From NCBI RefSeq assembly GCF_004362015.1, contig NZ_SNWW01000002.1, positions 62,001 through 126,000 of the forward strand: a DNA stretch of 64,000 nucleotides, read 5' to 3'. Each line of letters starts with the position of its first letter. The stretch's first letter is position 1. The DNA comes from Flavobacterium chryseum (lineage in GTDB: Bacteria; Bacteroidota; Bacteroidia; Flavobacteriales; Flavobacteriaceae). The notes beneath the pieces are model-generated. The model made no database searches. It worked only from the letters and a program-made list of their open reading frames with translations, and was not told the DNA's origin. Position numbers and translations under genes: made by a program. Positions 9,887 through 19,412 of the stretch are shown here, in pieces.

Positions 9887-12800
9887 TTATAAAGTAAAAT
9901 TAAGACCCGCTGTGAAAGTGGTTGGCTGTGGATATCCAAATCCCGCATTTTCAGGATCTACACCAGTAAAGCTTTTAGCATCAATGATTAATAAATTTTG
10001 TCCGCTGATGTACAATCTAAAGCTGTCGAAATTCATTTTTTTCAATAAATCTTTTGGCAGACTGTATCCAAATTGTAAAACACGCAGTTTCAAATAGTTT
10101 CCGTTTTCTACATAATAAGTTGAAAATCTTGACTCTGCATTTCGATCCACTGTGGTTAAAGCGGGAATAGTAGAATTTGGATTGTCTAAAGACCAAGCAT
10201 TTAATAAACGAGTTCCTTTATTTGACCCTACGTCGTCAACACTCCAGAAATCTGTTTGGTATTTCGTATTGTTAATTACATCAACATCACTTGCTCCTTC
10301 CCAGAAAGTGGTAAAATCCCAATTTTTATATCCTAATCCTAAATTAAATCCGTACGTCAGTCCCGGATTTGGATTACCAATCCAGGTACGATCTTTATCT
10401 GTAATGGTTCCGTCGCCATTTAAATCTTTGTAACGAATTCGACCAAGACCTTTTCCTTCCTGAATAGCCGAGTTATCTACTTCGCCCTGACTTTTAAATA
10501 ATCCGTCAGTAACATAACCGTACATCGAGTTAATCGGGCGGCCTAAAATATTATCATTTAATCCGTCTCCTCCGTAATTATTTTTCACTTCATCCGGCAA
10601 TTCTGTAATCTTGTTTTTGTTTGCAGAAATATTAGCCGAAATGTCATATTTCAATCCAAATGAGGTTTCGTCATGGTATCCCAACGAAACTTCCCATCCT
10701 TCATTTTCCATCGAAGCACCGTTTACCCAGCGATTTCCACCTTCACCAATTACTCCTAAATAAGGCGGTAAAACCAGGATGTCTTCTGTTTTCTTGATAT
10801 AGTAATCAACAGAACCGCTTAATTTTTGTTTGAATAATCCGAAATCTAAACCAATGTTGGTTTGCGTGGTCGTTTCCCATTTTAAATCATCATTTCCGGA
10901 TTGTGTTGCAATAAAACCAGAAGGAAGTAATCCGTTTCCGTTTCCTGCAATGTCGTAAGCTGTTCCGTAAGAAGTTGCCCAGGTTGGACTTCCTCCTGCA
11001 TAACTGGCCAAATACAAACTGTAAACGGCAGTATTGCTGATTTCCTGATTTCCGGTTTGCCCCCATCCTGCTCTTAATTTTAAATCAGAAAAGACGGGCG
11101 CATTATTTTTTATGAAACTTTCATTACTGATTCTCCATCCTGCTGAAACTGCCGGAAAGGTTCCAAATTGATTGTTTTTTCCAAAACGAGACGAACCATC
11201 ACGACGAATTGTAGCTGAAAGCAAGTAACGATTATCGAATTCATAATCTACTTTTCCAAAATAAGAAAGCAATGAATATACGGTTGAAGTTCCGCTTGTA
11301 AACGATTCTCCTGTTCCTGCATCAGGATACATATAGTCAGGCGTTTCAATCAAAAAGTCGTTTTTACGTAAAGTTGTGGTCTCAAAAGTATCTTTATACA
11401 TCTCAGTTCCGGCCATTAAATTCAAATTGCTTTTTCCGAAATTTAAACTGTAAATAGCCGTATTGGTCCAGGTCCATTTATCACTTACTGACTGATCCAT
11501 GGTAACCGATGTCTGATCGTTTTGTAAATAACCGGATTGGTAACTTCTTTGCAGCGTACGTTTTTTATAAAACCCGTAATCGATACCGAAACTACTTTTG
11601 ATGTGAAGGTTTTTAATAATTTCTAAATCGGCATACATATTTCCGAAAAGGCGTAAATAATCGTACTTATTATCTTTGTTATATTCTAAAAGCCGAACCG
11701 GGTTTTGTCTGTCATTCATTCCTCCAACAGGCCCGCCCCAGCCTTTTCCATCAACAGTTCGTACCGGAATAATTGGTAAAGCACGAAGCGCAGGATCTAA
11801 AACTCCCGGATCTGTAACTTCATTGGTACGATTGAAACTAAAATTTTCTCCGATAACCAATTTACCATGAAAATATTTATAAGAGCCATTCATTCTGGCT
11901 GAGACTCTCTCAAAATCAGTCGTTTTTACAACACCTTCACTTCCGTAATAGCCTAATGAAAAAACATAGCTTCCTTTGTCTGATGCATTTGAAACTGATA
12001 AATCATAAGATTCAGCAATTCCGGTTTGCGAAATTTCATTGTACCAGTCGGTATTCGATGCTTTCAGCGTTTGATTAGCATCTAAATATTCAGGAACCAA
12101 AACTTTGTTTAACTCTGGTTTATTATTGTTAACCGACCAGTCAAATTGATAACGCAGGTTATTATTATTCGGATTTAATCCGTCGTTGATATTCGCCTGC
12201 CATAAAGCCTGACCAAATTGATTGGCATTTAGCACTTCTTGCTTTCTTGAATAATCAGAAATAGAAGTATACGTGCTGAAATTGATCCTCATTTTGCCTT
12301 CTTTTCCTTTTTTGGTAGTGATGATAATTACACCATTTGAAGCACGGGAACCATAAATACTTGCCGAAGAAGCATCTTTTAAAACCTGAATGGTTTCAAT
12401 ATCATTCGGATTTAATTCATGCATTCCTGATTTAGTCGGCATTCCGTCAATTACATAAAGAGGATCAGTATTGTTTAAAGTTCCTACACCACGAATTACC
12501 ACTTTTGTATTTCCTCCACTAGGAGATCCATCAGAAGTAACTTTCACCCCCGCTACCCTTCCCTGTAACGCTTTAATTGGGTTTGGTTCTGGTTGTTTCA
12601 TGACTTCCTTCATGTTCACAACAGCAACGGCTCCGGTAATATCCGTTTTCTTTTGTTTGGAGTATCCTGTTACGACAACTTCATTTAGTTGATTGTTGTC
12701 TACTTTTAAAGTTATACTGAATGATTTTTGCCCTTTAACGGGAATCGATTGTGGCGCGTATCCGATAAAAGAAACAACAATTACAGCATCTGAATTAATA

Positions 12801-12991
12801 TTTCCGAAAGAAAAATTTCCATCAAAATCTGTTACTGTACTGGTGTTTGTACCTGAAATAAGTATAGTCGCTCCTGGTAGCGGCATTCCGTCGTCGGACG
12901 ATATGACCGTTCCTTTAATTCCGCTTTCTTGTGCTGTCATCATCAGCATTGGAAAGAAGAAAAATAGAAAATAAATAATTTTACTTTTCAT
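9887..12991 (-). CDS. SusC/RagA-family TonB-dependent outer-membrane transporter
   Basis: A 1034-residue transporter for importing oligosaccharides, with SusD as lid. Order: signal peptide to about residue 20 (MLMMTAQ); carboxypeptidase-regulatory-like domain (ESGIKGTVISSDDGMPLPGA, about 22-105); TonB box region and plug (EVVVTGYSKQKKTDITGAV onward, with VRGVGTLNNTDPLYVIDG-like SusC signature at VIRGVGTLNNTDPLYVID); then a long beta-barrel ending in an aromatic-terminated strand (FTAGLNFTL). Length is normal for SusC. It starts 17 bases after the GH32 stop. Oligofructan as substrate is inferred from the operon. Confidence 0.95.
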   Translation of the reverse strand: MKSKIIYFLFFFFPMLMMTAQESGIKGTVISSDDGMPLPGATILISGTNTSTVTDFDGNFSFGNINSDAVIVVSFIGYAPQSIPVKGQKSFSITLKVDNNQLNEVVVTGYSKQKKTDITGAVAVVNMKEVMKQPEPNPIKALQGRVAGVKVTSDGSPSGGNTKVVIRGVGTLNNTDPLYVIDGMPTKSGMHELNPNDIETIQVLKDASSASIYGSRASNGVIIITTKKGKEGKMRINFSTYTSISDYSRKQEVLNANQFGQALWQANINDGLNPNNNNLRYQFDWSVNNNKPELNKVLVPEYLDANQTLKASNTDWYNEISQTGIAESYDLSVSNASDKGSYVFSLGYYGSEGVVKTTDFERVSARMNGSYKYFHGKLVIGENFSFNRTNEVTDPGVLDPALRALPIIPVRTVDGKGWGGPVGGMNDRQNPVRLLEYNKDNKYDYLRLFGNMYADLEIIKNLHIKSSFGIDYGFYKKRTLQRSYQSGYLQNDQTSVTMDQSVSDKWTWTNTAIYSLNFGKSNLNLMAGTEMYKDTFETTTLRKNDFLIETPDYMYPDAGTGESFTSGTSTVYSLLSYFGKVDYEFDNRYLLSATIRRDGSSRFGKNNQFGTFPAVSAGWRISNESFIKNNAPVFSDLKLRAGWGQTGNQEISNTAVYSLYLASYAGGSPTWATSYGTAYDIAGNGNGLLPSGFIATQSGNDDLKWETTTQTNIGLDFGLFKQKLSGSVDYYIKKTEDILVLPPYLGVIGEGGNRWVNGASMENEGWEVSLGYHDETSFGLKYDISANISANKNKITELPDEVKNNYGGDGLNDNILGRPINSMYGYVTDGLFKSQGEVDNSAIQEGKGLGRIRYKDLNGDGTITDKDRTWIGNPNPGLTYGFNLGLGYKNWDFTTFWEGASDVDVINNTKYQTDFWSVDDVGSNKGTRLLNAWSLDNPNSTIPALTTVDRNAESRFSTYYVENGNYLKLRVLQFGYSLPKDLLKKMNFDSFRLYISGQNLLIIDAKSFTGVDPENAGFGYPQPTTFTAGLNFTL

Positions 12992-13008
12992 GAGGTTAGT
13001 GGTTTTAG

Positions 13009-15936
13009 TTAGTTTATATTTAATTGGTTAATTACGAGGTTGCTCAATTCAACTCCTTCTTTTGAAGACACTGAAAGTGCTGTAAATGGCTGGTTTGTGA
13101 AAAAGATTTCCGTGATTACTTTTTCGCCATTGTTGTAAAATAGTTCGATAGAGGTTTTGTCTAAAATGATTTTAAAAGCACCTTCTTTTTGACTTCCCTC
13201 TAAAGCCGCTTTGGTAATTGTGGAAGCGAATTTGTCTGAGAAATCGTTTTTTCCTGCCTTCGAACGATCCAGAAATAAATAATGATCTGAATTATTTAAT
13301 CCGAAAGTCAAAGCTTCTCCCGCTTCGTTTGAAAGCGTAATAGTATAAGTATCCTGTTTTATGTTTTTTAAACTAAAATTGACAATGGCTTGGGTTAAAT
13401 CAATTTTTCCTGGTGCTACAATAGAAAGCTTTCCTTTTCCATTTAGATTTTTCCCTTTGATGGTTTTAGAAACATATTTATTGATTTCTTTCACCGGATT
13501 GCTAACCAAACTATAGTTCTCTCCTTTTTTGATTAACTGAATTTCTCTAGCAATTGTAGTAGCGCTTCTCCAGGCATTAGTTGGAACTTGCTGTGCGTAC
13601 TCCCAATTAGACATCCATCCAATGAACAATCGTCGTCCGTCAGCACTCGGAATATTATTCCAGGTTACGCCGGCATAATTATCTTTTCCGTAATCGATCC
13701 AAACGGCTTTTTCTTTTTCTACTCTTTTTGCAAAATTGGAATCTAACGTAAAAGTTGTGCCGTCAAAATCTCCAATAAAATATTGCGTTCCAGAACCTCC
13801 GTTGGCTCCGCCTGGATTTAAACTCTGAATTAAAACCCATTTGGTCTCACTGGTGCCTTGCACTTTTATCTCAAAGAAATCTGGACATTCCCAAACACCT
13901 CCGTGAGCTCCTATATTTTTTCCAAAATCAGACAAATATTCCCAGTTTTTAAGATCTTTTGATTTGTAAAACTGAGATCGATCCTGAGCAGCCAAAACCA
14001 TTATCCATTGTTTGTGTGTTTCATCCCAGGTAGCTTTTGGATCACGAAAATCACGAATTCCAGGATTTTTAACGACAGGATTTCCTTCCTTAAATTTCTG
14101 CCATGTAAAACCATTGTCATTCGAATACGCAATATCCTGCTGCTCAACATCAATTTTACCTTCTTTTTCTTTTGTCATATCGTGCAGCGTATAAATCGCT
14201 ACAATTGGAGCCGTTTTACCATTACCTAAACCTGAAGTGTTGTCTGTATCTACAACTGCGCTTCCTGAAAAAATATATTTATCGTTGTCGGGATAAATCG
14301 CAATAGGCTGTTCTTCCCATTTAACCAAGTCTTTACTAATTGCATGTCCCCAATGCATTGGTCCCCATTTATTTCCGTCAGGATAATACTGATAGAACAA
14401 ATGATAATATCCGTTAGCATAAAACATTCCGTTAGGATCATTCATCCAGCCTTTTTTTGGTGTAAAATGAAAATTAGGACGGTACATTTGTTCTTCTGTA
14501 GAAGTCGAAACAGAAACAGTAGTCGTTTGTGCAACAGCCGAATATGGTTTACAACCTCCTATCGATATTACCAGTGCACTATAAAATGCCAGTGGTAGAT
14601 GTTTCTTTGATTTCATGGTTTTTGATTTTTTTTTAGTTAGATTTTCACTTAATACTTCCAAAGAAATTCCTTTGGTTTCGGGCATCATAAAAATTACAAA
14701 CAGTAATTGCAGGACCATCATAAGCGTAAAAATTAAGAATACGACTTCAGGGCCTATTTCTGAAAATAACATTGGAATTAAAGATGGAATAATCGCTGCC
14801 AAAACCCAGTGTACTGAACTTCCAAAAGCCTGACCTGAGGCACGAATGTGATTTGGAAAAATTTCTGAGATAAAAACCCAGATCACAGCTCCCTGTCCAA
14901 TGGCGTGAGAAGCAATAAATAAGAAAAGGAAAATGGGTACTGATAATCCTCCCCAATTAAAATAAAATGCAGCAGAAACCAATCCTAGCGAAATAATATA
15001 TCCCACAGAACCAATGTACATTAACAACTTTCTTCCTAATTTGTCAATTAATGCTACTCCGATTAATGTAAAGATAAGATTCGTAATTCCGATTCCGATG
15101 CTGCTCAATAAAGCTGTATTTTGTCCTAAACCTGCTTCTTCAAAAATTCTTGGCGCATAATATAAAAAAGCATTGATTCCGGAAAACTGGTTAAAAAATG
15201 CAATTAAAAAAGCAAGTATTAACGGAAAACGGTATTTCTTCATAAAGATATTTTCGTGTTTGGTAACACCATTTTCTCTGGAATCGTCCATAATATCTTT
15301 AAGATCTGCTGTCGGATCAATTTTATACAATACTTTGCGCGCTTCCTCATCTCGGTTTTTAGATAACAGCCATCTTGGACTTTCCGGAATAGTAAGTATA
15401 AACAGAATATATATAACAGATGGAATTGCCTGAACCCCAACCATCCAACGCCAGGCATTTTCTCCAATATCTTTTAAAAAGTAATTGGATATAAAAGCAA
15501 TTAAAATTCCTAATACAATATTAAATTGATAAAGAGCTACTAAGCGTCCGCGTTTGTCTGCCGGAGCAATTTCAGAAACATATGCCGGAGCGGCAATAGT
15601 AGAAGCACCAACTCCTAAACCTCCAATAAATCTGAAAGCGGCAAATACAAATGGATCATTTGCAAAGGCAGCACCTACAGCTGAAATGAAATATAAAATC
15701 CCAATCCAGAATAATGTCTTTTTACGACCTATTTTATTGGTTGGAATTCCTCCAAAAATGGCCCCCACAACAGTTCCCCAAAGTGCCATTGCCATAACAA
15801 CAGATCCATGAAAAGCATCAGATGAATGCCATAAAAGCTGTAATTGTTTATCAGCTCCAGAAATAACTACGGTATCAAAACCGAATAGAAAACCTGCCAG
15901 TGCAGCAGTAACAGACCAAATCAATATCTTGTTCAT
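13009..15936 (-). CDS. MFS sugar porter fused in frame to a GH32 fructan hydrolase lipoprotein
   Basis: One 975-codon frame holds two complete proteins. Residues 1-440 are a 12-helix sugar-porter MFS transporter: LAGFLFGFDTVVISGA, GRKKTLF, PAYVSEIAP, ESPRWLL and PETKGISLE. Residues 441-975 are a complete GH32 lipoprotein with its own signal peptide and lipobox SIGGC (Cys462), WMNDPNG with nucleophile Asp500, FRDP with Asp632 and WECPD with acid/base Glu683, plus a C-terminal beta-sandwich. The MFS half should carry fructose or small fructans across the inner membrane and the GH32 half should cleave them in the periplasm. An A9 run precedes the internal ATG at 14616; with A8 the MFS would stop at a TGA overlapping that ATG. 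Whether the fusion is real, slippage-driven or a sequencing error is open. Alternative annotation: two genes, 14613-15936 and 13009-14616. Confidence 0.85.
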   Translation of the reverse strand: MNKILIWSVTAALAGFLFGFDTVVISGADKQLQLLWHSSDAFHGSVVMAMALWGTVVGAIFGGIPTNKIGRKKTLFWIGILYFISAVGAAFANDPFVFAAFRFIGGLGVGASTIAAPAYVSEIAPADKRGRLVALYQFNIVLGILIAFISNYFLKDIGENAWRWMVGVQAIPSVIYILFILTIPESPRWLLSKNRDEEARKVLYKIDPTADLKDIMDDSRENGVTKHENIFMKKYRFPLILAFLIAFFNQFSGINAFLYYAPRIFEEAGLGQNTALLSSIGIGITNLIFTLIGVALIDKLGRKLLMYIGSVGYIISLGLVSAAFYFNWGGLSVPIFLFLFIASHAIGQGAVIWVFISEIFPNHIRASGQAFGSSVHWVLAAIIPSLIPMLFSEIGPEVVFLIFTLMMVLQLLFVIFMMPETKGISLEVLSENLTKKKSKTMKSKKHLPLAFYSALVISIGGCKPYSAVAQTTTVSVSTSTEEQMYRPNFHFTPKKGWMNDPNGMFYANGYYHLFYQYYPDGNKWGPMHWGHAISKDLVKWEEQPIAIYPDNDKYIFSGSAVVDTDNTSGLGNGKTAPIVAIYTLHDMTKEKEGKIDVEQQDIAYSNDNGFTWQKFKEGNPVVKNPGIRDFRDPKATWDETHKQWIMVLAAQDRSQFYKSKDLKNWEYLSDFGKNIGAHGGVWECPDFFEIKVQGTSETKWVLIQSLNPGGANGGSGTQYFIGDFDGTTFTLDSNFAKRVEKEKAVWIDYGKDNYAGVTWNNIPSADGRRLFIGWMSNWEYAQQVPTNAWRSATTIAREIQLIKKGENYSLVSNPVKEINKYVSKTIKGKNLNGKGKLSIVAPGKIDLTQAIVNFSLKNIKQDTYTITLSNEAGEALTFGLNNSDHYLFLDRSKAGKNDFSDKFASTITKAALEGSQKEGAFKIILDKTSIELFYNNGEKVITEIFFTNQPFTALSVSSKEGVELSNLVINQLNIN
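14613..14634 (-). other. A9 homopolymer and internal ATG joining the MFS and GH32 frames
   Basis: On the minus strand, ACT is followed by nine A bases (14626-14634) and TCAAAAACCATGA. With nine A the frame runs through; with eight, translation ends LTKKNQKP at the TGA in ATGA, a classic coupled stop/start. The ATG at 14614-14616 begins a lipoprotein signal peptide. Confidence 0.7.
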
Positions 15937-15972
15937 TGTAGATGTATTAAAAACTTATCGCTAAGATATCCG

Positions 15973-16006
15973 CAAAAAAAACAACTTATTTTTAATGATG
16001 TTACAA
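15973..16006 (-). promoter_or_regulatory. Possible promoter of the fructan operon
   Basis: On the minus strand a TTG (16004-16006) precedes TTTTTTTG (15973-15980) by 23 bases, a near match to the flavobacterial TTG/TAnnTTTG pair, about 37 bases ahead of the MFS start. The second position of the -7 element is T rather than A, so the call is weak. It lies downstream of the terminator at 16048-16069, as expected for an operon start. Confidence 0.35.
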
Positions 16007-16040
16007 TTTAATTCTATAATTACTGACAGATTGATATTTA

Positions 16041-16069
16041 AACAAAAAAAGCCTTATTTACAAGGCTTT
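16041..16069 (-). terminator. Intrinsic terminator of the hybrid sensor gene
   Basis: Arms AAAGCCTT (16048-16055) and AAGGCTTT (16062-16069) with a 6-base loop; on the minus strand the hairpin ends in a T7 run. It separates the sensor gene from the fructan operon. Confidence 0.75.
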
Positions 16070-16123
16070 ACGCAATTTAAAATTTATTTACGAAAACCAT
16101 GTAGTTTCGATTTTGTTACATTA

Positions 16124-16162
16124 GGTTTAAAATTGATACCTAATTTGTATCAATTTTAAACC
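16124..16162 (-). repeat. Perfect 16-bp inverted repeat just after the sensor stop codon
   Basis: Arms 16124-16139 (GGTTTAAAATTGATAC) and 16147-16162 are exact reverse complements with a 7-base loop. It starts 4 bases after the sensor stop. It is AT-rich and lacks a U-tract, so it may be an RNA 3' stabilising hairpin or a protein-binding dyad rather than a terminator. Confidence 0.7.
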
Positions 16163-16166
16163 AATA

Positions 16167-18905
16167 TCAATTGGCAGATTTGTATTCCTTTGGTGAAATT
16201 CCAAATTTATTCTTAAAAGCTGTAGAAAAATAGTTTGGTGAGGAGAATCCAAGTGAGTACGCAATTTCAGAAATATTTAAAGTATTTGACTTTAAAAGCT
16301 CAGCAGCTTTCTCCAATTTTACATTATTAATATGATCGCTGATATTGATTCCGATAATCGCCTTTACCTTTCGATACAACTGAACTCTGGAAACTCCAAG
16401 TTTATCGGCTAAATCTTCAACCGAGAATTTGGGATTTTCAACATTTCTTTTAATAATATCATTCATTTTAGTAATAAAAGACTGTTCCTGATTACCAAAT
16501 TTAGACTCAGGCTCAATGCGATAAATATTATTGGTATAATAATATCGTAGTTTTTCTCTGTTGAAAAGCAAACCCGAAATTGATTGTTTTAAAATAGAAA
16601 GGCTAAAAGGCTTTGTAAGATATTGGTCTACTCCGCTTTGCAAGCCTTTCAAAACAGATTCCTTATTGCTTTGAGCTGTTAAAATAATGATTGGAATATG
16701 TGACGAACGTAAATCCTTTTTCAATTCTGTACTAATTTCATAACCGTCTTTGTCTACCAGATTTATGTCACAAATGATAATGTCTGGAACGATTTCCATG
16801 GTTTTTTCAATAGCATCGCTTCCGTCAGAAGTATGAACCAGATATTCCTTCGATAATTTGGCTTTTAAAAATGTCACTAAATCTATATTATCTTCTATAA
16901 TTAAAAGTGTGTGTTTTTCCGATTCAGAAGCTATATTTCTTTCATTTAAATCGGTTTCTATGTCTAAATTATCTGATATTAAATTTGGAGTTACATTTAG
17001 ATTTTCAGCTTTAGTAATCATTTCTGAAGGTTGTAAATGACTGTTCCCTTTTAATAACGTAATTATAATTTCACTGCCTTGTTTTGATTTAAGTTCAATT
17101 GTTCCGTGATGCAGAAGTACAAATTCTTTGGAAAGATGAAGCCCGATTCCTGAACTATTTTTATTATTATTTGAAGCCCTGAAAAAAGGATTAAAAACGT
17201 TCGACAATTCATTTTCAGGTATTCCAATTCCGGAATCCCTAAAACTAATTTTAACTTTATTATCCTGGTTTTCTACAATCGAAATGCCAATTTTTCCGTT
17301 ATCAGGTGTGAATTTAAAGGCATTAGAAAGCAAATTAAAATACACTTTATCCATCAAACCTCTATCAACAAATAATTCTAAATTTTTGTTTTTACAAGTA
17401 AGCTGAAAATCAATATTCCTTCTTGTAGCTTCGCCTTTAAAGTTGGTCATTACTTCGTTTGTAAAATCGTAGATTTTAGTTTTTGAAGCTCTTAAGGTAA
17501 ATTTTTGCTCTTCAATTTTTCTAAAATCCAATAATTGATTTATCAATCGGAGTAATCGATTTGAATTTTTATGAATTAGTTTTACTTCATCAATAAGCGT
17601 ACTTCCTTTAATTTTTTCATTTTCAATTAATGATTCTACATAACTCATAATCAAAGTTATGGGTGTTTTAAATTCATGTGAAAGTCCGGTAAAGAAATTC
17701 AATTTTGCTTCATTGCTTCTTTGGGCAATTTTAGACATTTCCTGAATCTCATTATTCTGCTCAATTACAGTTTGATTAATTCTTTCAAGCTGTTTTTTCT
17801 TTCTTGAAATAGAGATAGTCGAATAAATACTGTAAATGCTCAAACTCAAAATAATCACCAAGAAAAAACTCAATAAGCGAACCAGATTGTTCTGCGAAGC
17901 ATATTCTCTTTCCTGTACATTTATTGCTCCCTGTTGTGATTCGATAACAGCTTGTTGCTGATCGACTTTATCCATTTGATTCTCGATAATCTCAGCATTA
18001 TTCTGATCAATTACAATTGTATTCAGTATATTATTTTTAGCGACAGGTTCTTTATTGTATATTTTCAAGGCTAATTTCAACGCTTCATTTCCCCCCGTCG
18101 GATATAAAATAGTTCCAGCTAAAACATCACTCTTTATCAGGTCTATTCCGCCATTTAGTGTGTTTAATCCGTCAACACCAATAAATTTTATTCTATTTTC
18201 TAATCCTACTGTTTTAGCTGTTTCCCAAGCGCTTAAAGCCATGCGGTCATTATGCGAAAAAATATATTCAACGTTAGGGTTTTGTAAAAGAATTGTTTTT
18301 AATGGTGCTTTAACCGACTGCCCTTCCCAATCACCCTGAATTGTGTTTTCTATTTTGAAGCGTTTGTTTTCACTTATTATCTGACTAAATCCCAGACTGC
18401 GCTCATACGCGGGTGATGAGCCTTTTGCTCCTGTAATTTCAATAATTTTGCCTGAACCTTTGCTGTGTGAAATGATATATCGTGCGGCAATTCTGCCAAT
18501 TTCAATATTATCAGCCCCAAGATATGCAGTATAATTTTCGCCATCAATTTTTCGATCTACAACAAGTACTGGTATTCCCGCTTTTATTGATTTTTCAACC
18601 ACTGCCGTTAAAGGTTTAGATTGAATTGGAGATACAATAATAACATCTACTTTATTCGAAATGAATCGTTCAATATCTTCAATCTGTTTGTTGATATTAT
18701 TATTGGCGTCACTAATTTTTAAATCAACTTCAGGTCGTAAAGAAGCTTCAATCTTTATAGAACTGTTCATTTGCTTACGCCAGTCGTCAGTCGTCATAGC
18801 CTGAGAAAATCCTACTTTTATTTTATCGCCCTGTTTTTGTTTACAGGATACTAAACTTAAGGATGCCAAAAATAGCATCAAAATATATTTTACAAATTGA
18901 TACAT
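16167..18905 (-). CDS. Hybrid two-component sensor/regulator with sugar-binding domain (fructan regulator)
   Basis: A 912-residue single-chain regulator. After a signal/lipobox-like N-terminus (LVSC, Cys21) comes a Peripla_BP_4 sugar-binding domain (about 28-300: VGFSQAMTTDDWRKQMNS, VDVIIVSPIQSKPLT, FIGVDGLN), a membrane helix (342-364), HisKA with His410 (GLSHEFKTP), HATPase with the N-box LLSNAFKFTPDNG and SSGIGLHL, a receiver with Asp713 (IICDINLVDKDG) and an AraC-type HTH (about 810-912). This architecture matches the hybrid regulator of the Bacteroides levan locus, which binds fructose directly. It should sense periplasmic fructose and activate the downstream operon. The lipobox-like Cys in a sensor kinase is odd. 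Confidence 0.93.
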   Translation of the reverse strand: MYQFVKYILMLFLASLSLVSCKQKQGDKIKVGFSQAMTTDDWRKQMNSSIKIEASLRPEVDLKISDANNNINKQIEDIERFISNKVDVIIVSPIQSKPLTAVVEKSIKAGIPVLVVDRKIDGENYTAYLGADNIEIGRIAARYIISHSKGSGKIIEITGAKGSSPAYERSLGFSQIISENKRFKIENTIQGDWEGQSVKAPLKTILLQNPNVEYIFSHNDRMALSAWETAKTVGLENRIKFIGVDGLNTLNGGIDLIKSDVLAGTILYPTGGNEALKLALKIYNKEPVAKNNILNTIVIDQNNAEIIENQMDKVDQQQAVIESQQGAINVQEREYASQNNLVRLLSFFLVIILSLSIYSIYSTISISRKKKQLERINQTVIEQNNEIQEMSKIAQRSNEAKLNFFTGLSHEFKTPITLIMSYVESLIENEKIKGSTLIDEVKLIHKNSNRLLRLINQLLDFRKIEEQKFTLRASKTKIYDFTNEVMTNFKGEATRRNIDFQLTCKNKNLELFVDRGLMDKVYFNLLSNAFKFTPDNGKIGISIVENQDNKVKISFRDSGIGIPENELSNVFNPFFRASNNNKNSSGIGLHLSKEFVLLHHGTIELKSKQGSEIIITLLKGNSHLQPSEMITKAENLNVTPNLISDNLDIETDLNERNIASESEKHTLLIIEDNIDLVTFLKAKLSKEYLVHTSDGSDAIEKTMEIVPDIIICDINLVDKDGYEISTELKKDLRSSHIPIIILTAQSNKESVLKGLQSGVDQYLTKPFSLSILKQSISGLLFNREKLRYYYTNNIYRIEPESKFGNQEQSFITKMNDIIKRNVENPKFSVEDLADKLGVSRVQLYRKVKAIIGINISDHINNVKLEKAAELLKSNTLNISEIAYSLGFSSPNYFSTAFKNKFGISPKEYKSAN

Positions 18906-19140
18906 GGAAATTTTGAGTTATGTAAATAAAAAATAAGCATTTAAAATGCATTCTTTAATCGCGTTGTCTAAATAATTAGGAAGGATTATTTTAAAATGAC
19001 AAGCAAGAAAGGTGTATAGTTTAAAAAGTAAAATTAAACTTTTATTTCATGTACACAAATGAGCAAATGATATATCTGATGTAAAATAATGAAAATGCTC
19101 ATATTCATATAATCATTTTTAGAAATCAAATAATTTTTTC

Positions 19141-19266
19141 TATCAATCCCCAACAAGACATTCAAACCAAATTCTTTAAGGCAGTCAAATACAGCCACTA
19201 CATATAGTAAGCCAATTTCCTCAAATCTTCCATAAAATGTATAGAAATTTGTCCAGTCGAGGTCAC
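19141..19266 (-). repeat. Dispersed 126-bp repeat, copy 1
   Basis: It aligns without gaps to 22979-23104, about 73 percent identical. In one minus-strand frame both copies encode D-x-x-x-x-N-F-Y-x-F-Y-G-R-F-E-E-I, then F-x-C-L-x-x-F-G-L-x-V-L-L-G-I-D; many differences between the copies are synonymous. Both copies lie beside an intrinsic terminator. It may be remnants of a short gene or of a mobile element; I do not recognise the family. Confidence 0.7.
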
Positions 19267-19285
19267 CAAAAGCCAAAAGCCAAAA

Positions 19286-19319
19286 GGCGCCAATTGAAGA
19301 CAATTGACGCCTTTTTTTT
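19286..19319. terminator. Bidirectional hairpin terminator after the OYE gene
   Basis: Arms 19286-19296 and 19301-19311 (GGCGCCAATTG / CAATTGACGCC, one mismatch) with loop AAGA. A T8 run follows on the plus strand and TTTT on the minus strand. The minus-strand direction would end the OYE operon, whose last stop is at 19413. Confidence 0.7.
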
Positions 19320-19412
19320 ATCATTAATGATAATTTAAACAGTAATAGTATCCCAAAACTATATACGAACTGATTTTTATTTTATAAATCTTTATTTTCG
19401 CTATTGATTACA

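Larger units (their letters stand above)
18906..19412. other. Intergenic region with a repeat copy and terminator, no convincing gene
   Basis: This 507-base gap holds the leader of the sensor gene (with a small GCATTTAAAATGC dyad near 18943), one copy of a 126-base repeat (19141-19266), a CCAAAAG triplet repeat (19266-19285) and a hairpin terminator. A 96-codon minus-strand frame (19034-19324) starts inside the terminator hairpin and is probably not a gene as such. Confidence 0.6.

Noticed and set aside
14012..14229. Plus-strand frames opposite the GH32 enzyme
   Set aside because: Shadows of the minus-strand gene with no protein features.
19141..19320. Plus-strand small RNA ending in the terminator
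   Set aside because: The conserved block plus T-run looks like an sRNA, but the difference pattern between copies follows codons on the minus strand, so I could not support the RNA call.
19034..19324. 96-codon minus-strand frame as a gene
   Set aside because: Its start lies inside a terminator hairpin and only the middle part matches the second repeat copy; treated as a repeat.
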